Shown one piece after another: positions 6,994-14,762 of a DNA stretch of 35,029 bases (position 1 is its first letter; each line of letters begins with the position of its first letter). The translations under genes and the position numbers were made by a program. The stretch is from Nitrososphaerota archaeon (GTDB lineage: Archaea > Thermoproteota > Nitrososphaeria > Nitrososphaerales > Nitrosopumilaceae), in contig JAJPGX010000006.1 in the NCBI GenBank assembly GCA_021325595.1, positions 1-35,029 of the forward strand, read 5' to 3'. The notes beneath the pieces were generated by a model. That model was given only the letters and a program-made list of their open reading frames with translations, did no database searches and was not told the origin of the DNA.

Positions 6994-8040
6994 ATGCAAG
7001 TATTAGGATATGCAGTAAAACAAGCAAAGGGCATGCTTGGCCCATACTCTTTTGAAAGACGCCAGCCTCGTGATCATGATATAGTAATAGATATACAATA
7101 TTGCGGAATATGTCATACTGATATTCATCAAGTAAATGATGAATGGGGAGGATCAACCTTTCCAATGGTTCCAGGACACGAAATAACAGGGGTTGTGTCC
7201 CAAGTCGGACCCAGAGTAACCAAATACAAAATAGGCGACAAGGTAGGTGTTGGATGCTTTGTAGATTCTTGCCGCAAGTGCACTTCTTGCAGTAAGGGAC
7301 TAGAACAGTACTGTGCGGGAATGGTTACAACTTACAATGGCACGGAAAGAGATGGAAAAACTCTCACTCAGGGAGGATATTCAGAAAAAATTGTAGTTGA
7401 TGAAAATTACGTACTTAAAATTCCTGCCAATCTTCCTTTGGACAAGACCGCGCCACTTCTATGTGCTGGTATAACGCTTTATTCTCCTTTAATGCACTGG
7501 AACGCAGGACCTGGGAAAAAAATCGCCATAATAGGTCTTGGTGGCATTGGTCACATGGGAGTGAAAATTGCACATGCCCTTGGTGCAGAAGTTACTGTTC
7601 TCAGCCATTCTCTTAAAAAAGAAGAGGACGGCAAGAAACTAGGGGCAGATTACTTTTATGCAACATCTGATCCTAAAACATTTGAAAAACTCAAAGGATA
7701 TTTTGACTTGATAATTAATACAGTTTCAGCAGAGATTGACTGGAATCAATATCTGGAACTGCTTGCTATTGACGGAACAATGGTTGTAGTTGGAATTCCG
7801 GAAAAACAAATTCCTGTAGGATCTTTTCCTTTGGTTGCTGGTCGTCGTAGTATCGCAGGTTCTCTTATTGGGGGAATAAAAGAAACACAAGAGATGCTTG
7901 ACTTTTGTGGCAAAAATAACATTACAAGTGAAATCGAGATTATTCCAATCCAGCAAGTAAATGAAGCCTACAAGCGAATACTAGACAGTGATGTTCGATA
8001 CCGCTTTGTCATAGATATGAAATCAATCAAGCAAAAATAA
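6994..8040 (+). CDS. Zinc-dependent alcohol/aldehyde dehydrogenase, CAD/YahK group
   Basis: A 348-residue medium-chain dehydrogenase that should interconvert alcohols and aldehydes with NAD(P)H in the cytoplasm. Catalytic zinc ligands are Cys40 (in CGICHTD), His62 (GHE) and Cys157 (LLCAGIT). The structural zinc loop has Cys93, Cys96, Cys99 and Cys107. The Rossmann motif [13 protein letters not shown] starts at residue 181, and the end of the next strand reads [10 protein letters not shown] with Ser rather than Asp, which favours NADPH over NADH. The overall pattern is closest to cinnamyl-alcohol-dehydrogenase-like aldehyde reductases such as E. coli YahK. The physiological substrate cannot be read from the sequence; detoxifying aldehydes is a reasonable guess. 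Confidence 0.92.
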   Translation: MQVLGYAVKQAKGMLGPYSFERRQPRDHDIVIDIQYCGICHTDIHQVNDEWGGSTFPMVPGHEITGVVSQVGPRVTKYKIGDKVGVGCFVDSCRKCTSCSKGLEQYCAGMVTTYNGTERDGKTLTQGGYSEKIVVDENYVLKIPANLPLDKTAPLLCAGITLYSPLMHWNAGPGKKIAIIGLGGIGHMGVKIAHALGAEVTVLSHSLKKEEDGKKLGADYFYATSDPKTFEKLKGYFDLIINTVSAEIDWNQYLELLAIDGTMVVVGIPEKQIPVGSFPLVAGRRSIAGSLIGGIKETQEMLDFCGKNNITSEIEIIPIQQVNEAYKRILDSDVRYRFVIDMKSIKQK

Positions 8041-8052
8041 CAGTTTGAATGT

Positions 8053-8580
8053 TTAATGAGACATGTGTTGGCTTGATTGAAAGTTCATGAAATTCTGTAT
8101 GGCATCAAGTAATTCTGTATCATTTGTTGAAAGAATCAGAACAGAACCGCCATCAATGTCTTTTATTGAATATTGGATTAGGTTCTTTTTTGCAGTCATG
8201 ACATCAGTACCAGGAACAACCTCAGCATGAATATAGAAAGGCTTTGTGAAATTTCCTTGAGAAAATTCGTATTGAATATCTCTGACATGTGATCTTATCT
8301 CATTGATTGTATCTGTATCATTCATATACGTTGACATTATCATGATCTCGCCACCTGTAGATGTTGTCATGAAGTGGTGATGAATTTTTGATTGGTCAAA
8401 TCCCATCGCTATGTTGCCGCGCTCTAGCATTGCAGTTTGGTTAAACCCCATTGTTACATTAGATCTGGTCTCATTTCTGGCAACTTTTTCATTATGTGCA
8501 AAATAGATGGTCGTCACTATTATCAAAATAGCAACACCAATAATACTTGGAATTTTTTTATTCATAATTTTCTTGAACAT
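8053..8580 (-). CDS. Membrane-anchored extracytoplasmic protein, His/Met-rich
   Basis: A 175-residue protein with a basic N-terminus and one hydrophobic helix (about residues 10-28) that acts as a signal anchor; the rest is predicted outside the cytoplasm. It has NMT/NQT glycosylation-type sites, a duplicated motif (MGFNQTAMLERGN then MGFDQSKIHHHF), and a Met/His-rich stretch HHHFMTTSTGG...MIMS that could bind copper, which would suit the copper-rich periplasm of an ammonia oxidiser. A conserved-looking core follows (INEIRSHVRDIQ, FTKPFYIHAEVVPGTDVM). Similar proteins appear common in this phylum, but no characterised family was recognised. It is convergent with the dehydrogenase gene (12 bp apart). 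The metal role is inference only. Confidence 0.7.
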   Translation of the reverse strand: MFKKIMNKKIPSIIGVAILIIVTTIYFAHNEKVARNETRSNVTMGFNQTAMLERGNIAMGFDQSKIHHHFMTTSTGGEIMIMSTYMNDTDTINEIRSHVRDIQYEFSQGNFTKPFYIHAEVVPGTDVMTAKKNLIQYSIKDIDGGSVLILSTNDTELLDAIQNFMNFQSSQHMSH

Positions 8581-8712
8581 TTTCTCTTATGCGTATGATC
8601 AATATCTGCCTTCAAACGATGTGCTCGCGACATACTGATTCTCAAAAATGATATTTTGCTTGTTCTTATAATATGAAGGACGACAATATCAAATCATGAA
8701 GAATCTATATGC

Positions 8713-9138
8713 ATGGATGGGTATTATATGAACATGATAGAAAGGAAAAACCCAAGTTTTAGTTACACCGTAAAGACACAAAAGACAATAAACCAAGCAG
8801 TAGAGGATGTCACTGCTAGTCTCAAAGAAGTAGGCTTTGGCGTTCTAGGAACCCTGAATTTTAAGGAAATTTTGCAAAAGAAAGGATTGGATTTCAAAGA
8901 TGAGTACCGATTGTTAGAAGTGTGCAATCCTTTGGCTGCAAAGCAAGTCTTGGAATCAAACCCAGAGGTAGGTTTGCTGTTGCCATGTACCATTGCAGTA
9001 TATCAAAAAAACAATGAAAATTGGATAAGTTTGGCAAAACCTACATCACTCCTTGCTAATATTCATGATGCCAAATTAGACAAATTTGGTGAAGAAATAG
9101 AACAAAAACTTGTGCAAACAATACAGAAAGTTAAATGA
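8713..9138 (+). CDS. DUF302-family protein
   Basis: A protein of 141 residues from ATG 8713; ATG codons at residues 6 and 8 are alternative starts, and the domain itself begins near FSYTVKTQKTINQAVEDV. The pattern SYTV...AVEDVTASLKEVGFGVLGTLNFKEILQKKG...YRLLEVCNPLAAKQVLESNPEVGLLLPCTIAVYQ is the DUF302 signature, including the CNP and LLPC segments. DUF302 proteins are small alpha-beta proteins of unknown biochemistry, often encoded near sulfur, copper or redox genes. No partner gene is obvious here; the gene stands alone between two minus-strand genes. Cys residues in CNP and LPC could be redox-active or bind metal, but this is not established. Confidence 0.9.
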   Translation: MDGYYMNMIERKNPSFSYTVKTQKTINQAVEDVTASLKEVGFGVLGTLNFKEILQKKGLDFKDEYRLLEVCNPLAAKQVLESNPEVGLLLPCTIAVYQKNNENWISLAKPTSLLANIHDAKLDKFGEEIEQKLVQTIQKVK

Positions 9139-9203
9139 CTAGATTATCTCTCAAGTCTCGTAATGATTAATGAGGGATTATCTTATCCAGATAACATACT
9201 AAA

Positions 9204-9452
9204 TTATTTACTTTGGAGTTTTTGTTTATTCAAATTATATTTTGTACTAAAACCAAAATTCTTCAATTCAGAATATATCTCGAAAAGATCATCATAACTA
9301 GGCTTAACTTTCTCTAATTCTTGTTTTTCTATACCAAACCTGATTATCGCATTCCAGAAAAAATCTTCGTTGACTATATCAACATGAGATGCAAATGATT
9401 TTTTTATAATTCCATGACCCAGTCTCACGATGATTTTATTCATGTATGACAA
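9204..9452 (-). CDS. Small hypothetical protein
   Basis: An 82-residue protein, mildly hydrophobic at the N-terminus (MNKIIVRLGHGIIKKSF) and then charged and helical (FGIEKQELEKVKPSYDDLFEIYSELKNFGF). No domain recognised. Met4 is an alternative start. It stands alone between the DUF302 gene and a run of tiny plus-strand genes. Amino-acid composition looks like a real soluble protein rather than noise, but function is unknown. Confidence 0.5.
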   Translation of the reverse strand: MSYMNKIIVRLGHGIIKKSFASHVDIVNEDFFWNAIIRFGIEKQELEKVKPSYDDLFEIYSELKNFGFSTKYNLNKQKLQSK

Positions 9453-9536
9453 AACATTTTTTTGTATTTATGACTAGTCTCCCAAATTTGGAAATAACGC
9501 GGCAAGGTTATATGTTTCTAAAATAATATCATAGTA

Positions 9537-9671
9537 ATGATGGATCAAGAACTGTACAATGGATTTGTGACAGGCTGGATGACTTTCGTAATTGGTATAG
9601 GATTAGCTTTATCCTTGCGAATTATCTCAGCTCGCAAAGCCAAGAAACAGGCAGCACAAATATCTAATTAG
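9537..9671 (+). CDS. 44-residue single-helix membrane microprotein
   Basis: ATG ATG start at 9537, TAG at 9669-9671. The peptide has a short acidic N-terminus, one membrane helix (about residues 11-29, FVTGWMTFVIGIGLALSL) and a basic tail (RKAKKQAAQ), the layout of a positive-inside single-pass microprotein. A TATA-like TTATATG lies about 25 nt before the start, which fits a leaderless transcript. No family recognised; it could be a small subunit of a membrane complex. Confidence 0.55.
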   Translation: MMDQELYNGFVTGWMTFVIGIGLALSLRIISARKAKKQAAQISN

Positions 9672-9693
9672 GCAATAATTGTAAAGCAGATTC

Positions 9694-9825
9694 ATGGAGA
9701 ACTTGCTAACAAATGACGAAATTGACTGGCTTTGTAAATTCTTGGAAGGAAAGGGAAGTAATAACGAATTGATTGAAAAGATAGTCACTGTCACAAGAAA
9801 ACTACAAAAAATGAAACGTAGGTAA
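9694..9825 (+). CDS. 43-residue charged microprotein
   Basis: ATG 9694, TAA 9823-9825, 22 bp after the preceding membrane microprotein, so possibly cotranscribed. The peptide is helical and charged (LTNDEIDWLCKFLEGKG, then EKIVTVTRKLQKMKRR) with a basic end and one Cys. No family recognised. Regular amphipathic spacing suggests real coding sequence, but nothing beyond composition supports a function. Confidence 0.45.
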   Translation: MENLLTNDEIDWLCKFLEGKGSNNELIEKIVTVTRKLQKMKRR

Positions 9826-9934
9826 TTCCCTGTTTACAGGAAATAGTCCTAATTATCGGCGTATTATTCATAACATTTATCATTTACAATACGCTATCTA
9901 TTACACGGATTACAAATCTATCTTTGACAAAGTT

Positions 9935-10285
9935 ATGGCAATAGACCCAAAGATACGCTTTGCAACAATCTTTGATATGGATGGGAATATCTTACATAGC
10001 GAACATCGCAAAGGTGTTGAAAATTTTCTTTCCCCTGAAGAAAGCAAAAAATCACTTCAACTTGCAATCAATGCGTGGAAATCACGAAACGAGGTATCAA
10101 ACAAGATCGGGCAAGGAAAATATGCCTTGGTAGAATATGAAAAAATAAAGAGAATCACAATGCCAATTGATTCAGACCATATACTGTATATCACAACTGA
10201 CGCAGAGGCAGATCATGCTCCGATAATTTATCGAGCCCTCCGAATAAAACAAGATGCATTACACAGCCCTGAAGGCATGCCATAA
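9935..10285 (+). CDS. Small protein with roadblock-like start, probably phylum-specific
   Basis: A 116-residue protein. The opening RFATIFDMDGNILHSEHR has the strand-turn-strand look of roadblock/LC7 or profilin-like domains, where a DMDG-type turn is usual, followed by two helices (SPEESKKSLQLAINAWKSR) and further strands (GKYALVEYEKIKRITMPI, HILYITTDAEADH). It resembles proteins found throughout ammonia-oxidising archaea and filed under uncharacterised families. Roadblock proteins often regulate small GTPases or dimerise as signalling platforms; that role is inference. Single gene, with the next gene convergent. Confidence 0.7.
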   Translation: MAIDPKIRFATIFDMDGNILHSEHRKGVENFLSPEESKKSLQLAINAWKSRNEVSNKIGQGKYALVEYEKIKRITMPIDSDHILYITTDAEADHAPIIYRALRIKQDALHSPEGMP

Positions 10286-10333
10286 TCTTCTGAATTTCCT
10301 AAAATTATTTTCGCAATCTGTAAAACACATAGA

Positions 10334-10750
10334 TTAGAATAAGGGTATTGTTCCAAGTACAAATGATATGGTGATGTTTCCTACAAGTGATCTTGTTGCA
10401 ATCTGCAATCCTAAAAATAATGTAATCATTGCAGGAATCAAGCCAAACAACGTGAATCCATGGCTTCGATGTTTAAATTTTGTAAAATCAAGATACGGGT
10501 ACTCTAGATGATGGTAAATTACAGGCATTATGAAAAGTACTGCTGATATTGTAATAGAAAATAGTGCCGCCAAAAGTATGATCTTATCTACTAGAATAAA
10601 CTCAGTAGACGAATTTATCGAAATGTTTAGCAAAAACCCAAACAAAAATACAGAAAATGTAGTTAAAATGGCACTCTCTCTTAATACGGCACCATAATCC
10701 TGAGTCAGCTTGTCTTTACGTGCGTTTTCTATATGATCATCATCGCTCAT
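10334..10750 (-). CDS. Four-helix membrane protein, DUF6328-like
   Basis: A 138-residue protein with a charged N-terminus (about 20 residues) and four predicted membrane helices (about 28-47, 53-77, 98-117 and 120-137). The arrangement RESAILTTFSVFLFGFLLN...AALFSITISAVLFIMPVIYHHLEY resembles the DUF6328 family of small bacterial and archaeal membrane proteins, in which a Pro and Tyr-His at the end of helix 2 are typical. No transport or enzymatic motif is visible. ATG start at 10748-10750. Confidence 0.65.
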   Translation of the reverse strand: MSDDDHIENARKDKLTQDYGAVLRESAILTTFSVFLFGFLLNISINSSTEFILVDKIILLAALFSITISAVLFIMPVIYHHLEYPYLDFTKFKHRSHGFTLFGLIPAMITLFLGLQIATRSLVGNITISFVLGTIPLF

Positions 10751-10813
10751 TAGTATTGCAAAATCAATATCTGTACCATGAATATAATTTTTCTAATGCC
10801 AAGAATTGTCTTT

Positions 10814-11434
10814 TCAAGTACACCACACCCATTCTGACTTTGCATTTGTTACTTGAGGAGTCTTTTTGACTACTATCTTTCCATTTGGTAAGGTAGCAAG
10901 GTATTGCCAACCCCATCTTAGATAATGCTCTATTTCATCTGGTGTTACTACCATCTCATCAGGTATTATCACAATATCGTTTTGAATAGTATCTGTTTTA
11001 TGGTATTTTTCACTTGCAGTTTGTATCTTGTTTTGTGCTGTTCTAACTGAATGAAAAATTTCTTTTATAGATCCTGATATTTCACTAAAGTCTTGGCTTG
11101 CTTCGCTTATGAACTCAGCAGCTCCCCTTGCTGACTTGACTAGTCCTAATGCCTCACTTATTGCACCTGTCTCATCTAAGTACTTGATAGTTGACTGTAT
11201 CTTAGTTGAGGCCTCGTTGAAATTCTCAGAAATCAATCTAAAATTCTCAATGTTTTTTATCATTTCAGGTGCCTTGAGTGCCTCGATTATCTCTCTTGCA
11301 ATATTTGACGTATCCATGATTTTTTTGATGGATTCTCTCATTTCAGGCGCCCTCATTTGATGAATTATCTCAACTGCGCCTGAAACTGATTCACATATGT
11401 CTTTGAGCTTGCTGGGCTTCTCTTGTACACTCAC
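10814..11434 (-). CDS. Helical protein with APEM repeats and a C-terminal tail domain
   Basis: A 206-residue protein starting with GTG at 11432-11434. Residues 1-140 are long amphipathic helices containing two copies of an APEM-centred repeat (QMRAPEMRESIKKI near residue 26 and ALKAPEMIKNIENF near 53), a layout reminiscent of apolipoprotein-like or DUF1641-like helical proteins. The C-terminal 50 residues form a different segment, DEIEHYLRWGWQYLATLPNGKIVVKK, with conserved-looking aromatics. GTG overlaps the TGA stop of the 44-residue gene upstream (bases GTGA on the minus strand), so translation is probably coupled. Function unknown. Confidence 0.68.
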   Translation of the reverse strand: MSVQEKPSKLKDICESVSGAVEIIHQMRAPEMRESIKKIMDTSNIAREIIEALKAPEMIKNIENFRLISENFNEASTKIQSTIKYLDETGAISEALGLVKSARGAAEFISEASQDFSEISGSIKEIFHSVRTAQNKIQTASEKYHKTDTIQNDIVIIPDEMVVTPDEIEHYLRWGWQYLATLPNGKIVVKKTPQVTNAKSEWVWCT

Positions 11435-11565
11435 TGTGCTCCACCCAGAAACAATGTAAAGAGTACCATTTTTCCAAGAGCAAACAAATGCTCCTTGCCT
11501 TCCATAAACTGCATTATGCTAATTGCATATTCTAGACATTTTGCGATTGTGTTCGAGTCTGCCAT
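11431..11565 (-). CDS. 44-residue protein translationally coupled to the APEM-repeat gene
   Basis: ATG at 11563-11565, TGA at 11431-11433. The peptide has a helical N-terminus (MADSNTIAKCLEYAISIM), an EGKEHLFALGKM segment and a hydrophobic end (VLFTLFLGGAQ). Its TGA overlaps the GTG start of the downstream APEM-repeat gene by four bases. This overlap is the main evidence that it is a real gene, because coupling would set the start of the longer protein. The middle resembles the C-terminal part of the DUF1641/apolipoprotein-like helical families only loosely. Confidence 0.6.
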   Translation of the reverse strand: MADSNTIAKCLEYAISIMQFMEGKEHLFALGKMVLFTLFLGGAQ

Positions 11566-11692
11566 TTTTTATTTCCTCTTTGCATGCATTATCTCGGAAA
11601 AATTATTTAGAAATTTCAGATGGTTTTGCAACAAAAATGTTGGGCTGATATATTAACTAAATCCAATCTGAAATGTCAACAAAAATACAAAA

Positions 11693-11818
11693 ATGAGGTC
11701 TCATATGAGATTGGAAGGAAAAACGGTAGTATGGGTAATATATGCGTCCCCTAAATCTCACCCGACGAATTTTTACAGGAATAAGATCCGACGTGAACTT
11801 TACAGAACCCAAAAATGA
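11693..11818 (+). CDS. Possible 41-residue basic microprotein
   Basis: ATG 11693 (or ATG 11705, after removing MRSH), TGA 11816-11818. The peptide contains LEGKTVVWVIYASPKSHPTN and a basic end (YRNKIRRELYRTQK). Two beta-like strands followed by an Arg/Lys-rich helix look non-random, but no promoter or family clearly supports it. The flanking sequence from 11566 to 11692 shows no other gene. Confidence 0.35.
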   Translation: MRSHMRLEGKTVVWVIYASPKSHPTNFYRNKIRRELYRTQK

Positions 11819-11852
11819 TCGGATTTTTATACGATGATCGCATATTATTTTT

Positions 11853-11981
11853 GTGGGAATTTACAGTTCAGAAAAAACATATGGTCATAAAATTCTAAAA
11901 GGCGTCAAGATTGCCATAAAACACCTAGTATTGGATTTAGATGATCCTGAAGCTAGTAAAACCAAATCCGGACTGGAATAA
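11853..11981 (+). CDS. Possible 42-residue protein, GTG start
   Basis: GTG 11853 with TAA at 11979-11981; a TATA-like TTTTTATA at 11824-11831 lies about 25 nt upstream, as for a leaderless transcript. The peptide begins VGIYSSEKTYGHKILKG and continues with a short hydrophobic strand and an acidic end (HLVLDLDDPEASKTKSG). No family recognised. The promoter spacing and composition make it more likely real than chance. Confidence 0.42.
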   Translation: MGIYSSEKTYGHKILKGVKIAIKHLVLDLDDPEASKTKSGLE

Positions 11982-12034
11982 ATCATGAAATGTTGTACAG
12001 TATGACTGGAACAAACATGGGTAGCATACTGTAG

Positions 12035-12154
12035 ATGACAAATTACTACTATTGTCTTGGGTGCAAAAAAATCATCGTAAGTAAGGATCGTGATTATGGT
12101 CCGCGCTGTCCAAAATGCAAGGAAAAAAGAAAACAAGAAGAACAAAAGATTTAG
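12035..12154 (+). CDS. 39-residue zinc-ribbon microprotein
   Basis: ATG 12035, TAG 12152-12154. Two CxxC knuckles (YCLGCKK and RCPKCKEK, 17 residues apart) followed by a highly charged Lys/Glu/Gln tail. Four cysteines in this spacing make a compact zinc ribbon likely. Such tiny ribbons can bind nucleic acid or a larger protein partner; which is not known. It belongs to a run of microgenes in this region. Confidence 0.6.
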   Translation: MTNYYYCLGCKKIIVSKDRDYGPRCPKCKEKRKQEEQKI

Positions 12155-12254
12155 CCTGTAAGGAAGAATCGTACACCATCATTTAGCCCAAGTGAACTTT
12201 GTACCCTATCTTTGTTTCTTAATTCTCAAATAGTAAAAACAACAAAACATTTGC

Positions 12255-12598
12255 ATGCTAAAATCTGGTTTGCATAATCTCGGACTGTTTCCATTATTTG
12301 TGGCATTATCCTTTTTCTTATCTAGTGTAACCTTTGGACCAATGTCTGTTCTGGCTCAAGAATCTTCGCAAGGTGTTATTTCTCGTATTCCAATACTGCA
12401 ACTCCTATGATGCAACATCCGTGTTTTTCAGACATCTCAAATCAAACGGGTAACTCCATCCGCCTGTAATTCAAAATACAACTAGTTCCGGCACAAGTAT
12501 TCCATCTTGGTTAAATCAAACGCCAATATTGATTCCAAGGATAGATAGCAGATGATGATTTTGTCAAGACCATCAATATCTGGTATCAAATGGGATAA
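12255..12598 (+). pseudogene. Secreted-protein pseudogene with several frameshifts
   Basis: ATG 12255 opens a clear signal peptide (LFPLFVALSFFLSSV, then FGPMSVLAQ as cleavage site). The frame stops at 12408-12410. Coding-like sequence continues in other frames: NTATPMMQHP from about 12386 in one, then NTTSSGTSIPSWLNQTPIL from about 12454 in another, then DDDFVKTINIWYQMG ending in TAA at 12596-12598 in yet another. Together the pieces read as one secreted protein of about 110 residues whose end resembles the IPxWxK...DxDFVxxIxYL type of module found in many surface proteins of this phylum. At least three frame changes mean it is unlikely to be translated as one protein. Confidence 0.6.
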
Positions 12599-12682
12599 TA
12601 CGGGCATAACTTGAAGTAATTTGTATTATTATGCCTGATAATCTACGGTGAACCTTAAATGGCAAAAATTCTGATGTATCGC

Positions 12683-12799
12683 ATGGGAAAAGATTCAAAG
12701 AAAGAAAAAAGTCCTGAATTTCTAGATGATTCTGTGGAAAATAATGAGGCAGATGACATAGAGTTTCTTGACGATGAATTTGAAGAGGAAAAGGTATAG
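12683..12799 (+). CDS. 38-residue acidic microprotein upstream of uspA
   Basis: ATG 12683 (an in-frame ATG at 12659 would add eight residues); TAG 12797-12799. The peptide is strongly acidic after a short basic start (MGKDSKKEK), with a repeated EFLDD motif: SPEFLDDSVEN then IEFLDDEFEEEK. Its stop is four bases before the ATG of the UspA gene, so the two form an operon. The repeated motif and tight linkage support a real gene. It might be a small regulator or partner of the stress protein; this is inference. Confidence 0.6.
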   Translation: MGKDSKKEKSPEFLDDSVENNEADDIEFLDDEFEEEKV

Positions 12800-12803
12800 A
12801 AAC

Positions 12804-13229
12804 ATGACAGCTAAAATAAAAAAAATACTCGTACCACTTGATGGTTCAAAAAAGTCCTTTGAGGCGCTAGATCATGCCATTTATGTGGCAAGACAGTGCG
12901 GTGCAACAATTACCGGTATTTGTGTGACTCCGCTTTATTCTGTGAGTATTGGCAGGCTCCTGACTTCACTAAGAAATGAATCGCTCAAGGAAATAAAAAA
13001 ATTCATGGCACAGGCAAAGCGGATCTGTGCACAAAATGGAATCGTATTTTCACAAAAGATCGTATATGGAAACATGGTGTCCGAAATAACTGATTATGCA
13101 AGTTATAGAAAATTTGATCTTATTGTAATGGGTTCACGTGGAATGAGTAAGGCAAAAGAACTGTTTCTTGGCAGTGTTGCAAACTATGTTGTTCATAATT
13201 CCAAAGTGCCAGTGCTTTTGATTAAATGA
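12804..13229 (+). CDS. Universal stress protein, UspA family, ATP-binding type
   Basis: A 141-residue single-domain Usp. It has the opening strand KKILVPLDGSKKSFEALDHA with the conserved Asp, and the ATP-binding signature G-2x-G-9x-GS (GSRGMSKAKELFLGS), followed by the end HNSKVPVLLIK. It should bind ATP and dimerise in the cytoplasm; the role in stress survival is not defined for archaea. An upstream in-frame start at 12768 would add 12 residues but lies inside the acidic microgene, and ATG 12804 fits the usual Usp N-terminus. Its TGA directly abuts the stop of the convergent DnaJ-TPR gene. Confidence 0.92.
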   Translation: MTAKIKKILVPLDGSKKSFEALDHAIYVARQCGATITGICVTPLYSVSIGRLLTSLRNESLKEIKKFMAQAKRICAQNGIVFSQKIVYGNMVSEITDYASYRKFDLIVMGSRGMSKAKELFLGSVANYVVHNSKVPVLLIK

Positions 13230-13967
13230 TTACTTGCGCAATTTTCTTGCCTTTTCATAGCACTTTTCAGAATCTTTCTTTTTGCCTAGTCTTTGAAGAG
13301 CACCACCCTTGTTGTACCATGCAACAGCAAATTTTGGATCATATTTTATTGCCTTGTCAAAACACTCTAGGGCTTTTTCCAATTTTTCCAAACTAAAAAG
13401 ACACACACCTTTAAAGTTCCAAGCAGCAGAATGTTTGGGTTCAAGTAAAATTGCTTCCTCAAAACATACTAATGCATCATCATATCTTTTAAGTTCAGAA
13501 AAACAAATTCCTTTCAAACTCAAGAGGTCTGCCGAATCTGGTTCTATCTGTAGTGCTTTCTCGTAACAACCAAGTGCTTCTCCATATCTTTTTAGGTGTG
13601 ACAACGCATCACCTTTTTTACGCCACGCCTTTGAAAATCTAGGAAGACTTGAAAGTGTCATGTCGTAAAATGATATAGCTTGTTCATACTTTTGTTTTGC
13701 AAATAATGCATTTGCCTTCTCATAGTTTTCTACTGCTTGCTCAGGATAGATCTCTGAGAACTTTTTTGTTTCAGTAATACTAGGTTCTGATTGCACTCTC
13801 AATACTTGGTATGCATCAGATATCTGCTTGAATTTTATTTCATTGTCTTTTGAAGGATTTTTGTCAGGATGATACTGTAAGACAAGTTTTCTGTATGCCT
13901 GTTTGATCTCATCATGTGTTGCTCCAAGTTTTAACCCAAGTATCTCATAGTAAATATGAATGTTCAA
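13230..13967 (-). CDS. DnaJ-TPR co-chaperone-like protein
   Basis: A 245-residue protein combining an N-terminal J domain (residues about 5-60, HPD motif at 33-35) with about four to five tetratricopeptide repeats from residue 75 on (for example [20 protein letters not shown] and [20 protein letters not shown]). The J domain would stimulate the ATPase of DnaK/Hsp70 and the repeats would dock a partner protein. The start is TTG at 13965-13967; no ATG or GTG is available upstream in frame and the J domain begins almost at once, so TTG is preferred. It is a J-TPR fusion rather than full-length DnaJ, since no zinc-finger domain is present. Convergent with uspA. Confidence 0.88.
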   Translation of the reverse strand: MNIHIYYEILGLKLGATHDEIKQAYRKLVLQYHPDKNPSKDNEIKFKQISDAYQVLRVQSEPSITETKKFSEIYPEQAVENYEKANALFAKQKYEQAISFYDMTLSSLPRFSKAWRKKGDALSHLKRYGEALGCYEKALQIEPDSADLLSLKGICFSELKRYDDALVCFEEAILLEPKHSAAWNFKGVCLFSLEKLEKALECFDKAIKYDPKFAVAWYNKGGALQRLGKKKDSEKCYEKARKLRK

Positions 13968-14101
13968 TGTGATATTTCTAGTCTGGCAAGGGAGTAAACA
14001 TAGTTTTTCTTAATAGGGACATCTTACACGGATCTAAAATAAAATAGTTACGTAGAATTGTAAAGTAATCCCTATAATTTTTTGATGCTATTTTTGATAA
14101 T

Positions 14102-14692
14102 ATGAGAAAAATACTGCTTATTGCACTGTTGCCTATAATACTAATTGCGGTGTTTTTCATGCAAGGTGCAAATGCATTAACTCCTAGGATGGATTTTTCA
14201 GATAATCATTACACATACATCAGTCCTGGAGGAACCAAGGTCTGTGGATCACATCTATGCAAACCAGGAGAATGGGATCAATGGAAAAAACAATTGATGT
14301 TAAATCAATTAAAAAAGAGTGGTACCGTCACCAATAAAAACTCAATACAGGACAAAACAAAATCTGTAAGTTATGGCGATGGCATTACTACAGGTATTGT
14401 GGATGGAAAAATAACCCGAGTAGATACAATCAACATGGGAAATGGTGATTATGTTTCCTTTGTAACTGTCTCATCTGGAGGAACCCCAATACATGACATC
14501 AAGATCTCCCAGACTAATTCAAGTGTAAACGTGAAAAAGGCTTGGATTAATCCCTTATGGGATGTAAAAATAACAACAAACATGGTTACTTTGGATTCAA
14601 GCAAAATGTATCTATTGCCAAGCGACTCTGTAGGTATAGTGATTGTAACTGATGACAAGAACCCTGTGTTCAATTTGGACTCTGTTGCATAG
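14102..14692 (+). CDS. Secreted protein of unknown function
   Basis: A 196-residue protein with a signal peptide (RKILLIALLPIILIAVFFM, with cleavage probably after GANA near residue 25). The mature part begins LTPRMDFSDNHYTYISPGGT and has two Cys in KVCGSHLCKPGEWDQW (residues about 48 and 53), which could form a disulfide or bind metal. Residues from about 90 on are beta-rich (SYGDGITTGIVDGKITRVD, GDYVSFVTVSSGG). The CxxxxC block followed by an aromatic-rich GEWDQWKKQ is reminiscent of surface proteins in this phylum. Function is unknown. Confidence 0.72.
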   Translation: MRKILLIALLPIILIAVFFMQGANALTPRMDFSDNHYTYISPGGTKVCGSHLCKPGEWDQWKKQLMLNQLKKSGTVTNKNSIQDKTKSVSYGDGITTGIVDGKITRVDTINMGNGDYVSFVTVSSGGTPIHDIKISQTNSSVNVKKAWINPLWDVKITTNMVTLDSSKMYLLPSDSVGIVIVTDDKNPVFNLDSVA

Positions 14693-14762
14693 CCCACCCA
14701 ATTTTATACGATATCTGAATCTGTTGACTAGTAATAAATAGTGGAATAATTTATCTTGTGTA

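Noticed and set aside
11885-12145. Minus-strand 86-residue hydrophobic frame
   Set aside because: It is antisense to two better-supported microgenes (11853-11981 and the zinc ribbon at 12035-12154).
12768-12803. N-terminal extension of UspA
   Set aside because: It overlaps the acidic microgene in another frame, and the Usp fold begins directly after ATG 12804.
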